Source: Sphingomonas sp. SORGH_AS_0879 (GTDB taxonomy: Bacteria > Pseudomonadota > Alphaproteobacteria > Sphingomonadales > Sphingomonadaceae). Taken from it: a DNA stretch of 64,000 nt. The notes beneath the pieces were generated by a model. The model saw nothing but the letters and a program-made list of their open reading frames with translations. It had not been told where the DNA came from and made no database searches. Shown piece after piece: positions 37,304-46,208 of the stretch (its first letter is position 1; every line of letters begins with the position of its first letter). The stretch spans positions 4,148,978-4,212,977 of the forward strand of contig NZ_JAUTBJ010000002.1 in the NCBI RefSeq assembly GCF_030819175.1. Reading direction: 5' to 3'. Made by a program: the position numbers and the translations under genes.

Positions 37304-38079
37304 TGGCGACGGCTAGGGAGCGGCACCGACCGGGCGAGCTGCCGTGGGGCTGGTGGCTGCGGGCCAACGGTGCTCATTTCGAGGACGAGGATGGCCGCAA
37401 ATGGACGTCAGTGCGCGACGCCTTCTGGCGGGGCGAGCTGGGCTTCCCCGACACGCATGCCGTACGGGAGCAGCTCGAATTCCTGCTCCGGGTCCTTCTT
37501 TCCTTCGATATGGCGGATCGTGGTGAGAGCGAGCGGCGGTTCGACCTCTTCCGCGGCAACCTCATCTTCTCGACTTTCTACATGTGCTGGCTCGACACCG
37601 TCGGTCTGCTGCAGCGGGGGTTGACGGACGATCTGAGTCCCGAGGGTCGGTCGGTCCTCATGATGCTGATGGCGATTCGTGACCCGGAGTGGGAGGATCT
37701 GCCCATCGCGGACGTCATGGCGGCGGTGGTCGCGGCATCGCGCGATCCGTCCGATCGGGACCAGGAGCAGGCGCTGCAGGATTTCGAGCGCGCGGTCGGG
37801 TTGCGGCGTCACGTCTTCGCGCGCGAGACGGTAGGGCAGTCGCATGCGATCACCCTGACCTCCATGGCGAGCGGAAGTCCCGCCAGGATGCCGGTAAGGC
37901 GAGTGACCTGGTCGCTGGCCTTCGATGACCAGATCGTGCGCGACCACCTGTTCGCCTGGATCGCGGCGAGGGTCGATCATTGGGACGCCTGGGGGCGCAT
38001 GGCCTATGGCCGCGGCGGCGGCGCATTGACGCAGCACCTGCTCGGGCAGGTCGTAGCGTCCAGTTCATCGCAGACCTAG
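37300..38079 (+). CDS. Hypothetical protein (259 residues), coupled to the gene before
   Basis: The start ATG 37,300 overlaps the previous stop (ATGATG). The N-terminus is rich in Trp (PWGWWLRANG), followed by helical segments around LRVLLSFDMADRGE and MLMAIRDPEWEDLPIADVMAAV and a C-terminal YGRGGGALTQHLLGQV. There is no signal peptide and no motif I recognise. The GC-rich codon use matches the host. It is followed by a strong hairpin terminator at 38,154-38,197. Its function is unknown; its neighbours suggest accessory-island housekeeping. Confidence 0.55.
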   Translation: MMATARERHRPGELPWGWWLRANGAHFEDEDGRKWTSVRDAFWRGELGFPDTHAVREQLEFLLRVLLSFDMADRGESERRFDLFRGNLIFSTFYMCWLDTVGLLQRGLTDDLSPEGRSVLMMLMAIRDPEWEDLPIADVMAAVVAASRDPSDRDQEQALQDFERAVGLRRHVFARETVGQSHAITLTSMASGSPARMPVRRVTWSLAFDDQIVRDHLFAWIAARVDHWDAWGRMAYGRGGGALTQHLLGQVVASSSSQT

Positions 38080-38153
38080 GCGGTGCTTGTGCCAGCCGGC
38101 GCCGAAGCGTTGACGCGCTTGGTGGCACACCAAGGATATCGTTCCGTCATGTG

Positions 38154-38197
38154 AAGCCTTGCTGATCGGCCATCCTGTCCGGTCAGCAAGGCTTTTT
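38154..38197. terminator. Rho-independent-type hairpin between convergent genes
   Basis: AAGCCTTGCTGA (38,154-38,165) pairs over twelve bases with TCAGCAAGGCTT (38,183-38,194) and is followed by further Ts on the plus strand. It lies between the hypothetical gene ending at 38,079 and the convergent CHC2 gene, whose stop codon sits in the right arm. It can serve the plus-strand operon. Confidence 0.75.
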
Positions 38198-38491
38198 GCT
38201 ATATTCATCGATGCTGTCGCCGGGAGCGCCTCGCGCGAGATGTGCTGTCGCCGTCGCCTCGTCGGTTTGATGAAGCCGCATCCACCAGTCGATCGCGTCC
38301 CCGCCGGTGCCGCATGAAAAACAATGGAAGCGCCCGTTGTGGACGTAGAGGCCACGGGTCGCATCCGGGTGGAAAGGGCATGCCCCGCGAAGCCCTGACT
38401 GCGTCGTCTGCAGTTCGACCGTTTCCGCCACCAATTGCGCCAAGGCGCTTTGCGCTCGGGCCAACGTCCGGATTTCTGCGAAGTGGGACAT
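38183..38491 (-). CDS. Stand-alone CHC2 zinc-finger protein (DnaG-type zinc-binding domain)
   Basis: This 102-residue protein consists almost only of a primase-type zinc-binding domain. CPFHPDATRGLYVHNGRFHC provides C..H and the third ligand, and FHCFSCGTGGDAIDW the closing Cys pair and the conserved GGDAI(D/F). No TOPRIM catalytic domain follows, so it is not a full primase. Such short CHC2 proteins are found on plasmids and integrative elements, where they are thought to assist replication or DNA binding. The start is ATG 38,491. The stop overlaps the terminator stem. Confidence 0.75.
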   Translation of the reverse strand: MSHFAEIRTLARAQSALAQLVAETVELQTTQSGLRGACPFHPDATRGLYVHNGRFHCFSCGTGGDAIDWWMRLHQTDEATATAHLARGAPGDSIDEYSKKPC

Positions 38492-38806
38492 GACGGCATC
38501 ATCGTCGATCGCCGGCCTTGGTCAAGCCAGGACCATCAGAGTGGTACGGCTGGTTCGTCTGCAACCGCCTCAGCGAACGTCATAGGTGGCAGGGGTGCTG
38601 AAGTACCCGCTTCGCTTATGTAGCAGACCTCGCGCTAAGCTACTCAGATATTGCCCGCCCCTTGCGAACGTCGTAAGGGGCAATGTCACTCCCCCCGCCC
38701 CTAAAATGGGCACTCGAACAACGGGTTGAGGGGCGATCCCCCAACTATCCCGCCCCCTTGCAAATCTTGGTTGGGATCGTTTCGCTGGTTCGCTAGCTAT
38801 CGGCGT
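38492..38806. other. Intergenic region at the right edge of the accessory island
   Basis: I see no gene here. A short hairpin, GCCCCTT (38,657-38,663) with AAGGGGC (38,675-38,681), lies in it without a T run. The promoter of the symporter gene must be in this stretch, but I cannot pick confident -35/-10 boxes. I found no copy of the tRNA-Thr 3' end that would mark an attachment site. Confidence 0.4.
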
Positions 38807-40099
38807 ATGAAATTTCGTTTTTCCTTCGGGACGCAAGTGTTCCTAGGCATGGCGGTCGGCCTGCTGCTCGGGCTGTTCGCGCGGAGCCAGAATGTCGCGG
38901 GGCTGGCCGAGGGCTTGCGCATCATCGGCGAAAGCTTCGTCCAGTTGCTCAAGGTGCTGGTCGTGCCGCTGGTCTTTACCGCCATCGTCGCGTCGATCGC
39001 GGCGCTGCGCGACCTGAACAATGCCGCGCGGCTGGTTGCGGCCACCTTCATCTGGTTCGCGATCACCGCGCTGATCGCGGTCACGATCGGCCTGACGCTG
39101 GGCACGGTGCTGCAACCCGGACTTCATGCGGGCGTCGCGCCGGGCAGCGCGGTGCGGCCCGATACCGCCGGATCGTGGCTCGATTTCCTGCGCGGGTTGA
39201 TTCCGTCCAACATCCTCGGCCTGTCCGCCTCGACCAGCGCGGGCGACGGCGGGGCGCTGAAGACCGGGCTGTCGTTCAATATCCTCCAGATCATCGTCAT
39301 GGCGGTGGCGATCGGCGTCGCGGCGGTGCGGGTCGGCGACAAGGGGGAGAGCTTCCTGTCGTTCAACGCCTCGGCGCTCGCGATTTTCCGGCGAATCCTG
39401 TCCTGGGTGATCCGGCTGACGCCGATCGGATCGGGCGCGCTGCTGGGCAATGCGATCGTGCGCTATGGGTGGCAGTCGCTGTCCGCGCTCGGCAGCTTCG
39501 CGCTGGCCGTCTATATCGGGCTCGGCCTTGTCCTGTTCGTGGTCTATCCGCTGCTCCTGCTCGCCAACGGGCTTTCCCCGAAGCGTTTCTATGCCGCCGC
39601 CTGGCCCGCGATCCAGTTGGGCTTCGTGTCGCGTTCGTCCATCGCCACCCTGCCCGTCACCGAGGATGCGGTGGAGCGGCGGCTGGGCGTGCCGCGCGCC
39701 TATTCGGCCTTTGCGGTGCCCTTTGCCGCGACGACCAAGATGGACGGGTGCGCCGCCATCTATCCCGCCATCTCCGCGCTGTTCGTCGCGCAATATTACG
39801 GCCTGCCGCTGCATGTCGGCGATTATGTGCTGATCGTGCTGGTGTCGGTGCTGGGTTCGGCGGCGACCGCCGGGCTGACCGGCGCGGTGGTGATGCTGAC
39901 GCTGACCCTGTCGACTTTGGGCCTGCCGCTGGAGGGAGCGGGACTGCTCCTCGCCATCGATCCGATCCTCGACATGGGGCGGACCGCGATCAACGTGGCG
40001 GGTCAGGCGCTGGTCCCGACCATCGTCGCGCACCGTGCTGGCCTGATCGGGGACACACCCCCGGCGGAACGCTTGCCCGAGGTGCCGCAAACGGGGTAA
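38807..40099 (+). CDS. Dicarboxylate/amino acid:cation symporter (DAACS family, GltP/DctA-like)
   Basis: This 430-residue inner-membrane protein has about eight hydrophobic segments plus re-entrant loops of the SLC1/GltPh fold. The start is ATG 38,807 (KFRFSFGTQVFLGMAVGLL). Family features are VLVVPLVFTAIVASI in TM2-3, the serine-rich stretch VSRSSIATLPVTEDAVERRL (HP1/TM7 side), PFAATTKMDGCAAIYPAI corresponding to the family PxGATxNxDG motif, and IDPILDMGRTAINVAGQALV for the DxxxDxxRTxxNVxG substrate and sodium site. It imports a dicarboxylate or acidic amino acid with sodium or protons; the substrate cannot be fixed from sequence. It stands alone, 49 bases before the PBP gene. Confidence 0.88.
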   Translation: MKFRFSFGTQVFLGMAVGLLLGLFARSQNVAGLAEGLRIIGESFVQLLKVLVVPLVFTAIVASIAALRDLNNAARLVAATFIWFAITALIAVTIGLTLGTVLQPGLHAGVAPGSAVRPDTAGSWLDFLRGLIPSNILGLSASTSAGDGGALKTGLSFNILQIIVMAVAIGVAAVRVGDKGESFLSFNASALAIFRRILSWVIRLTPIGSGALLGNAIVRYGWQSLSALGSFALAVYIGLGLVLFVVYPLLLLANGLSPKRFYAAAWPAIQLGFVSRSSIATLPVTEDAVERRLGVPRAYSAFAVPFAATTKMDGCAAIYPAISALFVAQYYGLPLHVGDYVLIVLVSVLGSAATAGLTGAVVMLTLTLSTLGLPLEGAGLLLAIDPILDMGRTAINVAGQALVPTIVAHRAGLIGDTPPAERLPEVPQTG

Positions 40100-40148
40100 A
40101 CACGCGCATGAGCTTGCGCGCGGTGTTCTGGTGGAGTAATACACGCGA

Positions 40149-42275
40149 GTGGCCGACCACCGGAACCCTGTGATGCGCCCCGACCCGTTCAATCCCGACC
40201 GCACCCCGATCGACCGTCCCTATGAGCCGGTCGGGCAGAATTATCCCCTTTACGATGCGGAGACGCAAAGCTGGTCCTTCGGCGACGATCCGCCTGAGGA
40301 TCAGGAGGCTCCGCGCCGTCCGATCCGCTGGGGCCGGTGGATCGCGCGCGGGGCGGGCGCGGGGATCATCCTGCTGGTGCTGGCGATCATCTGGCTGGCG
40401 GTCACCGCGCCGTTGTCGCGCTCGCTCCAGCCGCCGACGCCGCCCTCGATCACGCTGACCGCCGATGACGGCACGCCGATCGCACGGCGCGGGGCGATCA
40501 TCGGCGCGCCGGTCGACGCCGCCAAGCTGCCCGCCCATGTACGCGAGGCGTTCATGGCGATCGAGGACCGGCGATTCTATTCGCATTGGGGCATCGACCC
40601 GCGCGGCATATTGCGCGCCGCCTGGCACAATGTCGGGTCGGGCGGGGTGCGCGAAGGCGGATCGACCATCACCCAGCAACTGGCGAAGAACGCCTTTCTC
40701 GATTCCGACCGCACGGCGGGGCGCAAGATCCGCGAGGCGATGATCGCCTTCTGGCTGGAGGCGTGGCTGACCAAGGACGAGATCCTGTCGCGGTACCTGT
40801 CCAACGTCTATTTCGGCGACAATGTGTACGGCATCACCGCCGCCGCGAAACATTATTTCGGGCGGACGCCGGACAAGCTGAACATCGGGCAGGCGGCGAT
40901 GCTGGCGGGGCTGGTCAAGGCCCCCTCGCGCCTGGCCCCCACCAGCAATTTGAAGGGCGCGCGCGCGCGGCAGGCGGTGGTCGTCGCGGCGATGGAGGAT
41001 GCGGGCTTCCTGACCAAGGCGGAGGCGGATGCGGTCCAGCCGCAGCGGGTGCTCGCCTCGCGACCCGAGACTTTGCCCAGCGGCACCTATTTCGCCGACT
41101 GGGTGCTGCCCGAGGCGCGCGACCAGGCGGGCGAGATCAAGACCGAGGCGACCGTCCAGACCACGCTCAACCCGCGTCTCCAGCGGATCGCCGAGCGCAC
41201 GGTGCGCAGCGCCGGTCTGCAACAGGCGCAGGTCGCGCTGGTCGCGATGCGCCCCGATGGCCGCGTCGTCGCGATGGTCGGCGGCAAGGATTATACCAAG
41301 AGCCCGTTCAACCGCGCGACGCAAGCGCGGCGCCAGCCGGGATCGGCGTTCAAGCTGTTCGTCTATCTGGCCGCGCTGCGCTCGGGCATGACGCCGGATT
41401 CGACCATCGAGGACGAGCCGGTCGACATCGCCGGGTGGAAGCCGCGCAACAGCGACGGGCGCTATCTGGGCAAGATCACACTGCGCCAGGCCTTTGCCCG
41501 CTCCTCCAACGTCGCCGCCGCGCGGCTGACCCAGGCGGTCGGGGTGAAGGCGGTCATCAAGGCCGCGCGCGATCTGGGCATCACCACGCCGATCGCGAAC
41601 GAGGCGACGATCGGTCTCGGCACCTCGACCGTCAGCCTGCTGGAATTGACCGCCGCCTATGCCGCCATCGCCAATGAAAGCTATCCGGTCACGCCCCATG
41701 GCCTGACCGAGGTGCGCGACAAGGCTTGGTATCAGTCGCTGACCGATCGCAAGACCGGCTTTTCCTCGGCCGTGCATGAGGGGATGCTCGACTTGCTCTC
41801 CTCCTCGATCAAGACGGGGACCGGGCGGCAGGCGCTGTTGACCGTCGATGCCTATGGCAAGACCGGCACGACGCAGGATTCGCGCGACGCGCTGTTCATG
41901 GGCTTCGCACGCGATCTGGTGGTGGGCGTGTGGGTCGGCAATGATGACAACAAGCCCAATCCCGGCCTGTCGGGCGGCGGCGTGCCCGCGCGGATATGGC
42001 GCGCCTTCATGCAGTCCGCGCTCGACATCCCGCCGGTCCCGGCCCCCGTGGTGCAGGAAGAGGTCGATCCCGACGCGCTGGCCAACGGCATGGACGAGGA
42101 AGCGATTTCGACCGAAGTCGATCCGGTCGGCGACATCATCCAGGGCATGGGCCTAGACATGCGGATGGGCGAGGACGGATCGATCACCGTCGGCCCCGGA
42201 CGCCGCCGTCCCGACCGCGCGGGCCCGCCGCCGGAGGACCGCCGCCCGCCCGACGAGCGCGACGAAGAGCAATAG
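40149..42275 (+). CDS. Penicillin-binding protein 1A-type transglycosylase/transpeptidase
   Basis: A class A PBP of 708 residues from GTG 40,149 (ATG 40,173 is possible). A cytoplasmic Pro-rich N-terminus is followed by one membrane anchor (about residues 68-87), then the GT51 glycosyltransferase with EDRRFYSHWGIDPRG and GGSTITQQLAKNAFL, and the transpeptidase with SxxK in PGSAFKLF, SxN in ARSSNVAA and KTG in YGKTGTTQDSRDALF. It polymerises and cross-links peptidoglycan on the periplasmic side. The C-terminal acidic/Pro-rich tail (PPPEDRRPPDERDEEQ) is probably disordered. It is not in an operon with strong evidence; a repeat-rich intergenic region follows. Confidence 0.92.
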   Translation: MADHRNPVMRPDPFNPDRTPIDRPYEPVGQNYPLYDAETQSWSFGDDPPEDQEAPRRPIRWGRWIARGAGAGIILLVLAIIWLAVTAPLSRSLQPPTPPSITLTADDGTPIARRGAIIGAPVDAAKLPAHVREAFMAIEDRRFYSHWGIDPRGILRAAWHNVGSGGVREGGSTITQQLAKNAFLDSDRTAGRKIREAMIAFWLEAWLTKDEILSRYLSNVYFGDNVYGITAAAKHYFGRTPDKLNIGQAAMLAGLVKAPSRLAPTSNLKGARARQAVVVAAMEDAGFLTKAEADAVQPQRVLASRPETLPSGTYFADWVLPEARDQAGEIKTEATVQTTLNPRLQRIAERTVRSAGLQQAQVALVAMRPDGRVVAMVGGKDYTKSPFNRATQARRQPGSAFKLFVYLAALRSGMTPDSTIEDEPVDIAGWKPRNSDGRYLGKITLRQAFARSSNVAAARLTQAVGVKAVIKAARDLGITTPIANEATIGLGTSTVSLLELTAAYAAIANESYPVTPHGLTEVRDKAWYQSLTDRKTGFSSAVHEGMLDLLSSSIKTGTGRQALLTVDAYGKTGTTQDSRDALFMGFARDLVVGVWVGNDDNKPNPGLSGGGVPARIWRAFMQSALDIPPVPAPVVQEEVDPDALANGMDEEAISTEVDPVGDIIQGMGLDMRMGEDGSITVGPGRRRPDRAGPPPEDRRPPDERDEEQ

Positions 42276-42747
42276 CGGGCGCTTTCGGTAGGGAGACGTC
42301 TTGTCTCTCTTCGCGTGATCGATCTTTATTCGCGCGAAGGCGCGAAGTCGCAAAAATGATTGGGTTCGCGCAGAGGCGCGGACAACGCAGAGAAGCGATC
42401 AACATTCCTCCCCTGTAAGGGAAGGTGGCAGGCCGAAGGCCTGACGGAGGGGTGTAGCCGCTGGTTAGACGCCCAGTGGACGCCCCGCCCGTACCCGCTC
42501 CCCTTGCAGGGAGGGAAGGGGGGGCTGGATGCTGTACCCCTCTGCGCTCTCCGCGCCTCTGCGCGAACCAATGAATGACTTGCCCTCCCCGCTCCTTCTC
42601 CGTTAAACGCCGCGTCATTCGCAAGGACCCGGTGAAATTCCGGGTGGCTATTTCGGCCGCCGATCCGCCGGACAACAGAATGCATGGCTCTTCGTCCCGC
42701 GCCCCTCCCGTGAGCGCGTTCGCCATGCGCGAAATTCTGGTATTCTC
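42276..42747. repeat. Intergenic palindromic repeat element
   Basis: The region holds no gene. A 30-base inverted repeat, GGTTCGCGCAGAGGCGCGGA, lies at about 42,365-42,384 on the plus strand and at about 42,553-42,572 on the complement. Inside it is the sphingomonad-type palindrome around CTGTAAGGGAAGGTGGCAGG and GCCGAAGGCC (about 42,410-42,450). The unit resembles REP/MITE-like intergenic elements. The last 60 bases must carry the sulP promoter. Confidence 0.55.
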
Positions 42748-44230
42748 ATGACCGTTGAAACCTATCGAACCCAATGGTTCACCAGCCTGGGCGGAGCGCG
42801 CCGCGATGTGCTCGCCGGGCTCGTCGTCGCGCTCGCCCTGATCCCCGAGGCGATCGGCTTTTCGATCATCTCGGGCGTCGATCCGCGTGTCGGGCTCTAC
42901 GCCTCGGTCGCGATCGCGATCGTCATTTCCTTCCTGGGCGGGCGGCCCGCGATGATTTCCGCCGCGACCGCCGCCGTCGCGGTCGTCGTCACCCCGCTGG
43001 TCCGCGATCACGGCGTCGATTACCTTTTCGCCGCGACGATCCTGATGGGGCTGATCCAGATCGGCGCGGGGGCCTTGCGCCTCGATCTCGTGATGCAGTT
43101 CGTCTCGCGATCGGTCATCACCGGTTTCGTCAACGCGCTCGCCATCCTGATCTTCATGGCGCAACTGCCGCAACTGACCGGCGTGACCTGGCACAGCTAC
43201 GCGATGGTCGCCGCCGGGCTGGCCATCATCTATCTGCTGCCGCGCGTGACCAAGGCGGTGCCATCCCCGCTCGTCGCGATCCTGGTGCTGGCGGCGATCA
43301 GCATCGCGATGGGCCTGCCGGTGCGCACCGTCGGCGATATGGGCCGCCTGCCCGAAGGATTGCCCAGCCTGACGCTGCCGCATGTCCCCCTCTCCCTGGA
43401 GACGTTGCGGATCATCCTGCCCTATTCGCTGACCATGGCGGCGGTCGGCCTGCTCGAATCGCTGCTGACCGCGCAGATCGTCGACGACATGACCGACAGC
43501 GACAGCGACAAGCGGCGTGAGTGCATGGGACCAGGGCGGCGCGAACATCGCCGCCGCTTTGGTCGGCGGCATGGGCGGCTGTGCGATGATCGGCCAGTCG
43601 GTGATCAACGTCACGTCCGGAGGGCGCAAGCGGCTGTCCACGCTGACCGCCGGGGTCGTGCTGCTGATCCTGCTCGCGGGGCTGGGGCCGGTGGTCGGGC
43701 GGATTCCGATGCCCGCGCTGGTCGCCGTCATGATCATGGTGTCGATCGGGACGTTCAGTTGGAACTCCATCCCCAACCTTCGCCGCCATCCGCCGACCTC
43801 CTCGGTGGTGATGCTGGTCACGGTGGCGGTCGTCGTCGCCACGCGCGACCTGGCGCAGGGCGTGGCGGCCGGAGTGCTGTTGTCGGGCATCTTCTTCGCC
43901 GGCAAGGTCCGCCGCCTGTTCGCGGTCGAGCGGATCGAGGATGCGGGCATGGTCCGCTACCGGGTGACGGGGCAGATCTTCTTCGCCTCGGTCGATCGCT
44001 TCACCCGCGCCTTCCGGGCCGAGCAGGGGCGCGGCGTGACGATCGACGTGTCGGCGGCGCATTTCTGGGATATCTCGGGCGTGGGGGCGCTGGACAAGAT
44101 CGTCGCGCGGTTGCGGCGGGACGGATCGGCGGTGGAGGTGATCGGCTATAACCGCGCCAGCGCCGATCTGGTCGACCGCTTCGCGCTGCATGACAAGACG
44201 GGGGTCGAACTGGGCATCGCCCCGCACTGA
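42748..44230 (+). pseudogene. SulP-family anion transporter with STAS domain, frameshifted
   Basis: The membrane part starts at ATG 42,748 and carries the SulP opening ([21 protein letters not shown]) and about ten hydrophobic segments to [13 protein letters not shown] near 43,520. The expected continuation, [20 protein letters not shown], is in the +1 frame (readable from GTG 43,517) and runs through the rest of the membrane domain. A C-terminal STAS domain ([20 protein letters not shown]) ends at 44,230. One surplus base between 43,517 and 43,530 explains the shift; corrected length is 493 residues, normal for the family. It would import sulfate, bicarbonate or a related anion. Whether the frameshift is real is open. 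Confidence 0.82.
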
Positions 44231-44289
44231 CGCCCGGAATGGGAGGGGAGTGTTGACGCATGGGGGCGCCTCCCCCAAACGCGGGAGCC

Positions 44290-45291
44290 ATGCGCTTCTT
44301 CTCGGACAACGCCGCCCGTATCCACCCCAAGGTGATGGAGGCCATCGCCGGGGCCGACCAGATGGACACCGCCTATGACGGCGATCGCTGGTCCAGGGCG
44401 CTGGACGAGCGGCTGTCCGATCTGTTCGGCCATGACGTGGAGGTGTTGTGGGTCCCCACCGGCACCGCCGCCAACTGTCTGGCGCTGGCCGCGCTCTGCC
44501 CGCCTTATGGCGGTGTGGTCTGCCACCGCGACTCGCATATCCAGAATGACGAGGGCGGTGCGCCCGAATTCTACACCCATGGCGCGAAACTGATGCTGGC
44601 CGATGGTGACGGCGCGAAGCTGACCCCCGATACGATCCGGACGGTGATCGACGCCATCGCCAACGACGTCCACCGGGTCCAGCCGCACGCCATCTCGATC
44701 ACCAACGCCACCGAATATGGCCGGGTCTACAACCCCGACGAGGTCGCCGCGATCGGCGCACTGGCGAAGGAACGGGGCCTCGGTTTCCATATGGACGGCG
44801 CGCGTTTCGCCAATGCGGTGGCGCGGCTGGGCTGCACGCCCGCCGCGCTCACCTGGCAGGCGGGGGTGGAGGCGCTGTCCTTCGGCTTCGTCAAGAACGG
44901 CGCGATGAGCGCCGAGGCTTTGGTCTTCTTCAAGCCCGGCCTGGCCGATGTCACCCGCCGCCGCCGCAAGCGCGCGGGGTTGCTCATGTCCAAGGGACGT
45001 TATCTGGCGGCACAGGTGCTGGCGATGGTCGAGAACGACCTGTGGATCGCGAACGGCGCGCTGGCCAATGCATGCGCCGAGCGGCTGGCGGGGGCGGCGG
45101 GCGACCGGCTGGTTCACCCGGTCGAGGCGAACGAGGTGTTCCTGCGCGCCACGCCCGAGGAGGCCGCGAAACTCCGCGCGCAAGGCTTCGACTTTTACGA
45201 CTGGGCGGAGGGCGAAATCCGGCTGGTCACCGCCTGGGACAGTGACGGCCGCGACGTCGCCCGCCTCGCCGATGCGATCGCCGCCCTGTGA
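44290..45291 (+). CDS. ltaE: Low-specificity L-threonine aldolase
   Basis: This PLP-dependent fold-type I enzyme splits L-threonine or allo-threonine into glycine and acetaldehyde. I choose ATG 44,290 (MRFFSDNAARIHPKVMEAI) with GGGAG just upstream; an ATG at 44,260 would add ten unlikely residues. Motifs are the PTGTAANCLAL phosphate-binding loop, the His stacking on PLP in CHRDSHIQNDEGG, the HMDGARFANA aspartate/arginine block, and the Schiff-base lysine in GFVKNGAMSAEALVFF. Length is 333 residues. It overlaps the following permease gene by four bases (GTGA), so both are probably one transcript. Confidence 0.88.
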   Translation: MRFFSDNAARIHPKVMEAIAGADQMDTAYDGDRWSRALDERLSDLFGHDVEVLWVPTGTAANCLALAALCPPYGGVVCHRDSHIQNDEGGAPEFYTHGAKLMLADGDGAKLTPDTIRTVIDAIANDVHRVQPHAISITNATEYGRVYNPDEVAAIGALAKERGLGFHMDGARFANAVARLGCTPAALTWQAGVEALSFGFVKNGAMSAEALVFFKPGLADVTRRRRKRAGLLMSKGRYLAAQVLAMVENDLWIANGALANACAERLAGAAGDRLVHPVEANEVFLRATPEEAAKLRAQGFDFYDWAEGEIRLVTAWDSDGRDVARLADAIAAL

Positions 45292-46208
45292 GTGAGTTCG
45301 ACACCGGCCCACGCTCGACCCGCGCCGCCGTCCTGATCCCCTTCGCGATCGTCACGCTGATATGGGGATCGACCTGGCTGGTCATCCGCGACCAGATCAC
45401 GGTCGTCCCCGCCACCTGGTCGGTCAGCTATCGCTTCCTGATCGGCGGACTGGCGATGGGCGCTTTTGCGCTGGCCCGACGGGAGAGCTTTCGGCTGGGC
45501 ACCACCGGCTTCCTGTTCGCCGCCGGAATCGGGTTGTTCCAGTTCGTCCTGAATTTCAACTTCGTCTACCGGGCGGAGGCGTATATCACCTCCGGGCTGG
45601 TCGCGGTCGTCTTCGCGATGCTGCTGATCCCCAATGCCGGTTTCGCGCGAATCTTCCTGGGGCAGCGCATGGGGCGGCAGTTGCTGGTCGGCTCGACCAT
45701 CGCGATGGCCGGGGCGGCCTTGCTGTTCGTGCATGAGGCGCGGGTCGATCCGGCGGGGCCGACACGCGCGCTGATCGGCATCGCCCTGACCATCGTCGCG
45801 ATCCTGTCCGCCTCCATCGCCAATGTCATGCAGGCGACAAAGACCGCCAAGCGCTTCCCGATGCACGCGACGATCAGCGTCGCGATGCTGATCGGATCGG
45901 CGCTCGACGCGATCATCGCCTATAGCCTGAACGGGCCGCCGGTGTTCGAGATGCGGACCGGCTATGTGCTGGGCATCCTCTATCTGGGGCTGTTCGCCTC
46001 GGCGCTGGCCTTTCCGCTCTATTACCGGGTGCTGCGCGCCATCGGCCCGGCCAAGGCGGCCTATTCCAGCGTCATCGTGCCGGTCATCGCGATGAGCCTG
46101 TCGACGGTGTTCGAGGGCTATCGCTGGTCGCTGCTGGCGGGCGCGGGGGCGGCGGTGACCGCGCTGGGGCTGGTCATCGCGCTCAAGGCGCGCAGGCCCA
46201 ACCGGTAA
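45288..46208 (+). CDS. DMT-superfamily (EamA) permease
   Basis: This 306-residue inner-membrane protein has ten hydrophobic segments arranged as two EamA repeats. The first begins IPFAIVTLIWGSTWLVIRDQ, the second near RALIGIALTIVAILSASIANVMQ. The usual closing YYRVLRAIGPAKAAYSSVIVPVIA is present. GTG 45,288 overlaps the aldolase stop. The family exports amino acids or other metabolites. Coupling to threonine aldolase hints at an amino-acid-related substrate, but that is inference. The 3' end overlaps the convergent epimerase gene by 91 bases. Confidence 0.82.
   Translation: MSEFDTGPRSTRAAVLIPFAIVTLIWGSTWLVIRDQITVVPATWSVSYRFLIGGLAMGAFALARRESFRLGTTGFLFAAGIGLFQFVLNFNFVYRAEAYITSGLVAVVFAMLLIPNAGFARIFLGQRMGRQLLVGSTIAMAGAALLFVHEARVDPAGPTRALIGIALTIVAILSASIANVMQATKTAKRFPMHATISVAMLIGSALDAIIAYSLNGPPVFEMRTGYVLGILYLGLFASALAFPLYYRVLRAIGPAKAAYSSVIVPVIAMSLSTVFEGYRWSLLAGAGAAVTALGLVIALKARRPNR

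Noticed and set aside
40149..42275. Long minus-strand frames opposite the PBP gene and the threonine aldolase gene
   Set aside because: They are shadows of well-supported plus-strand genes with catalytic motifs.
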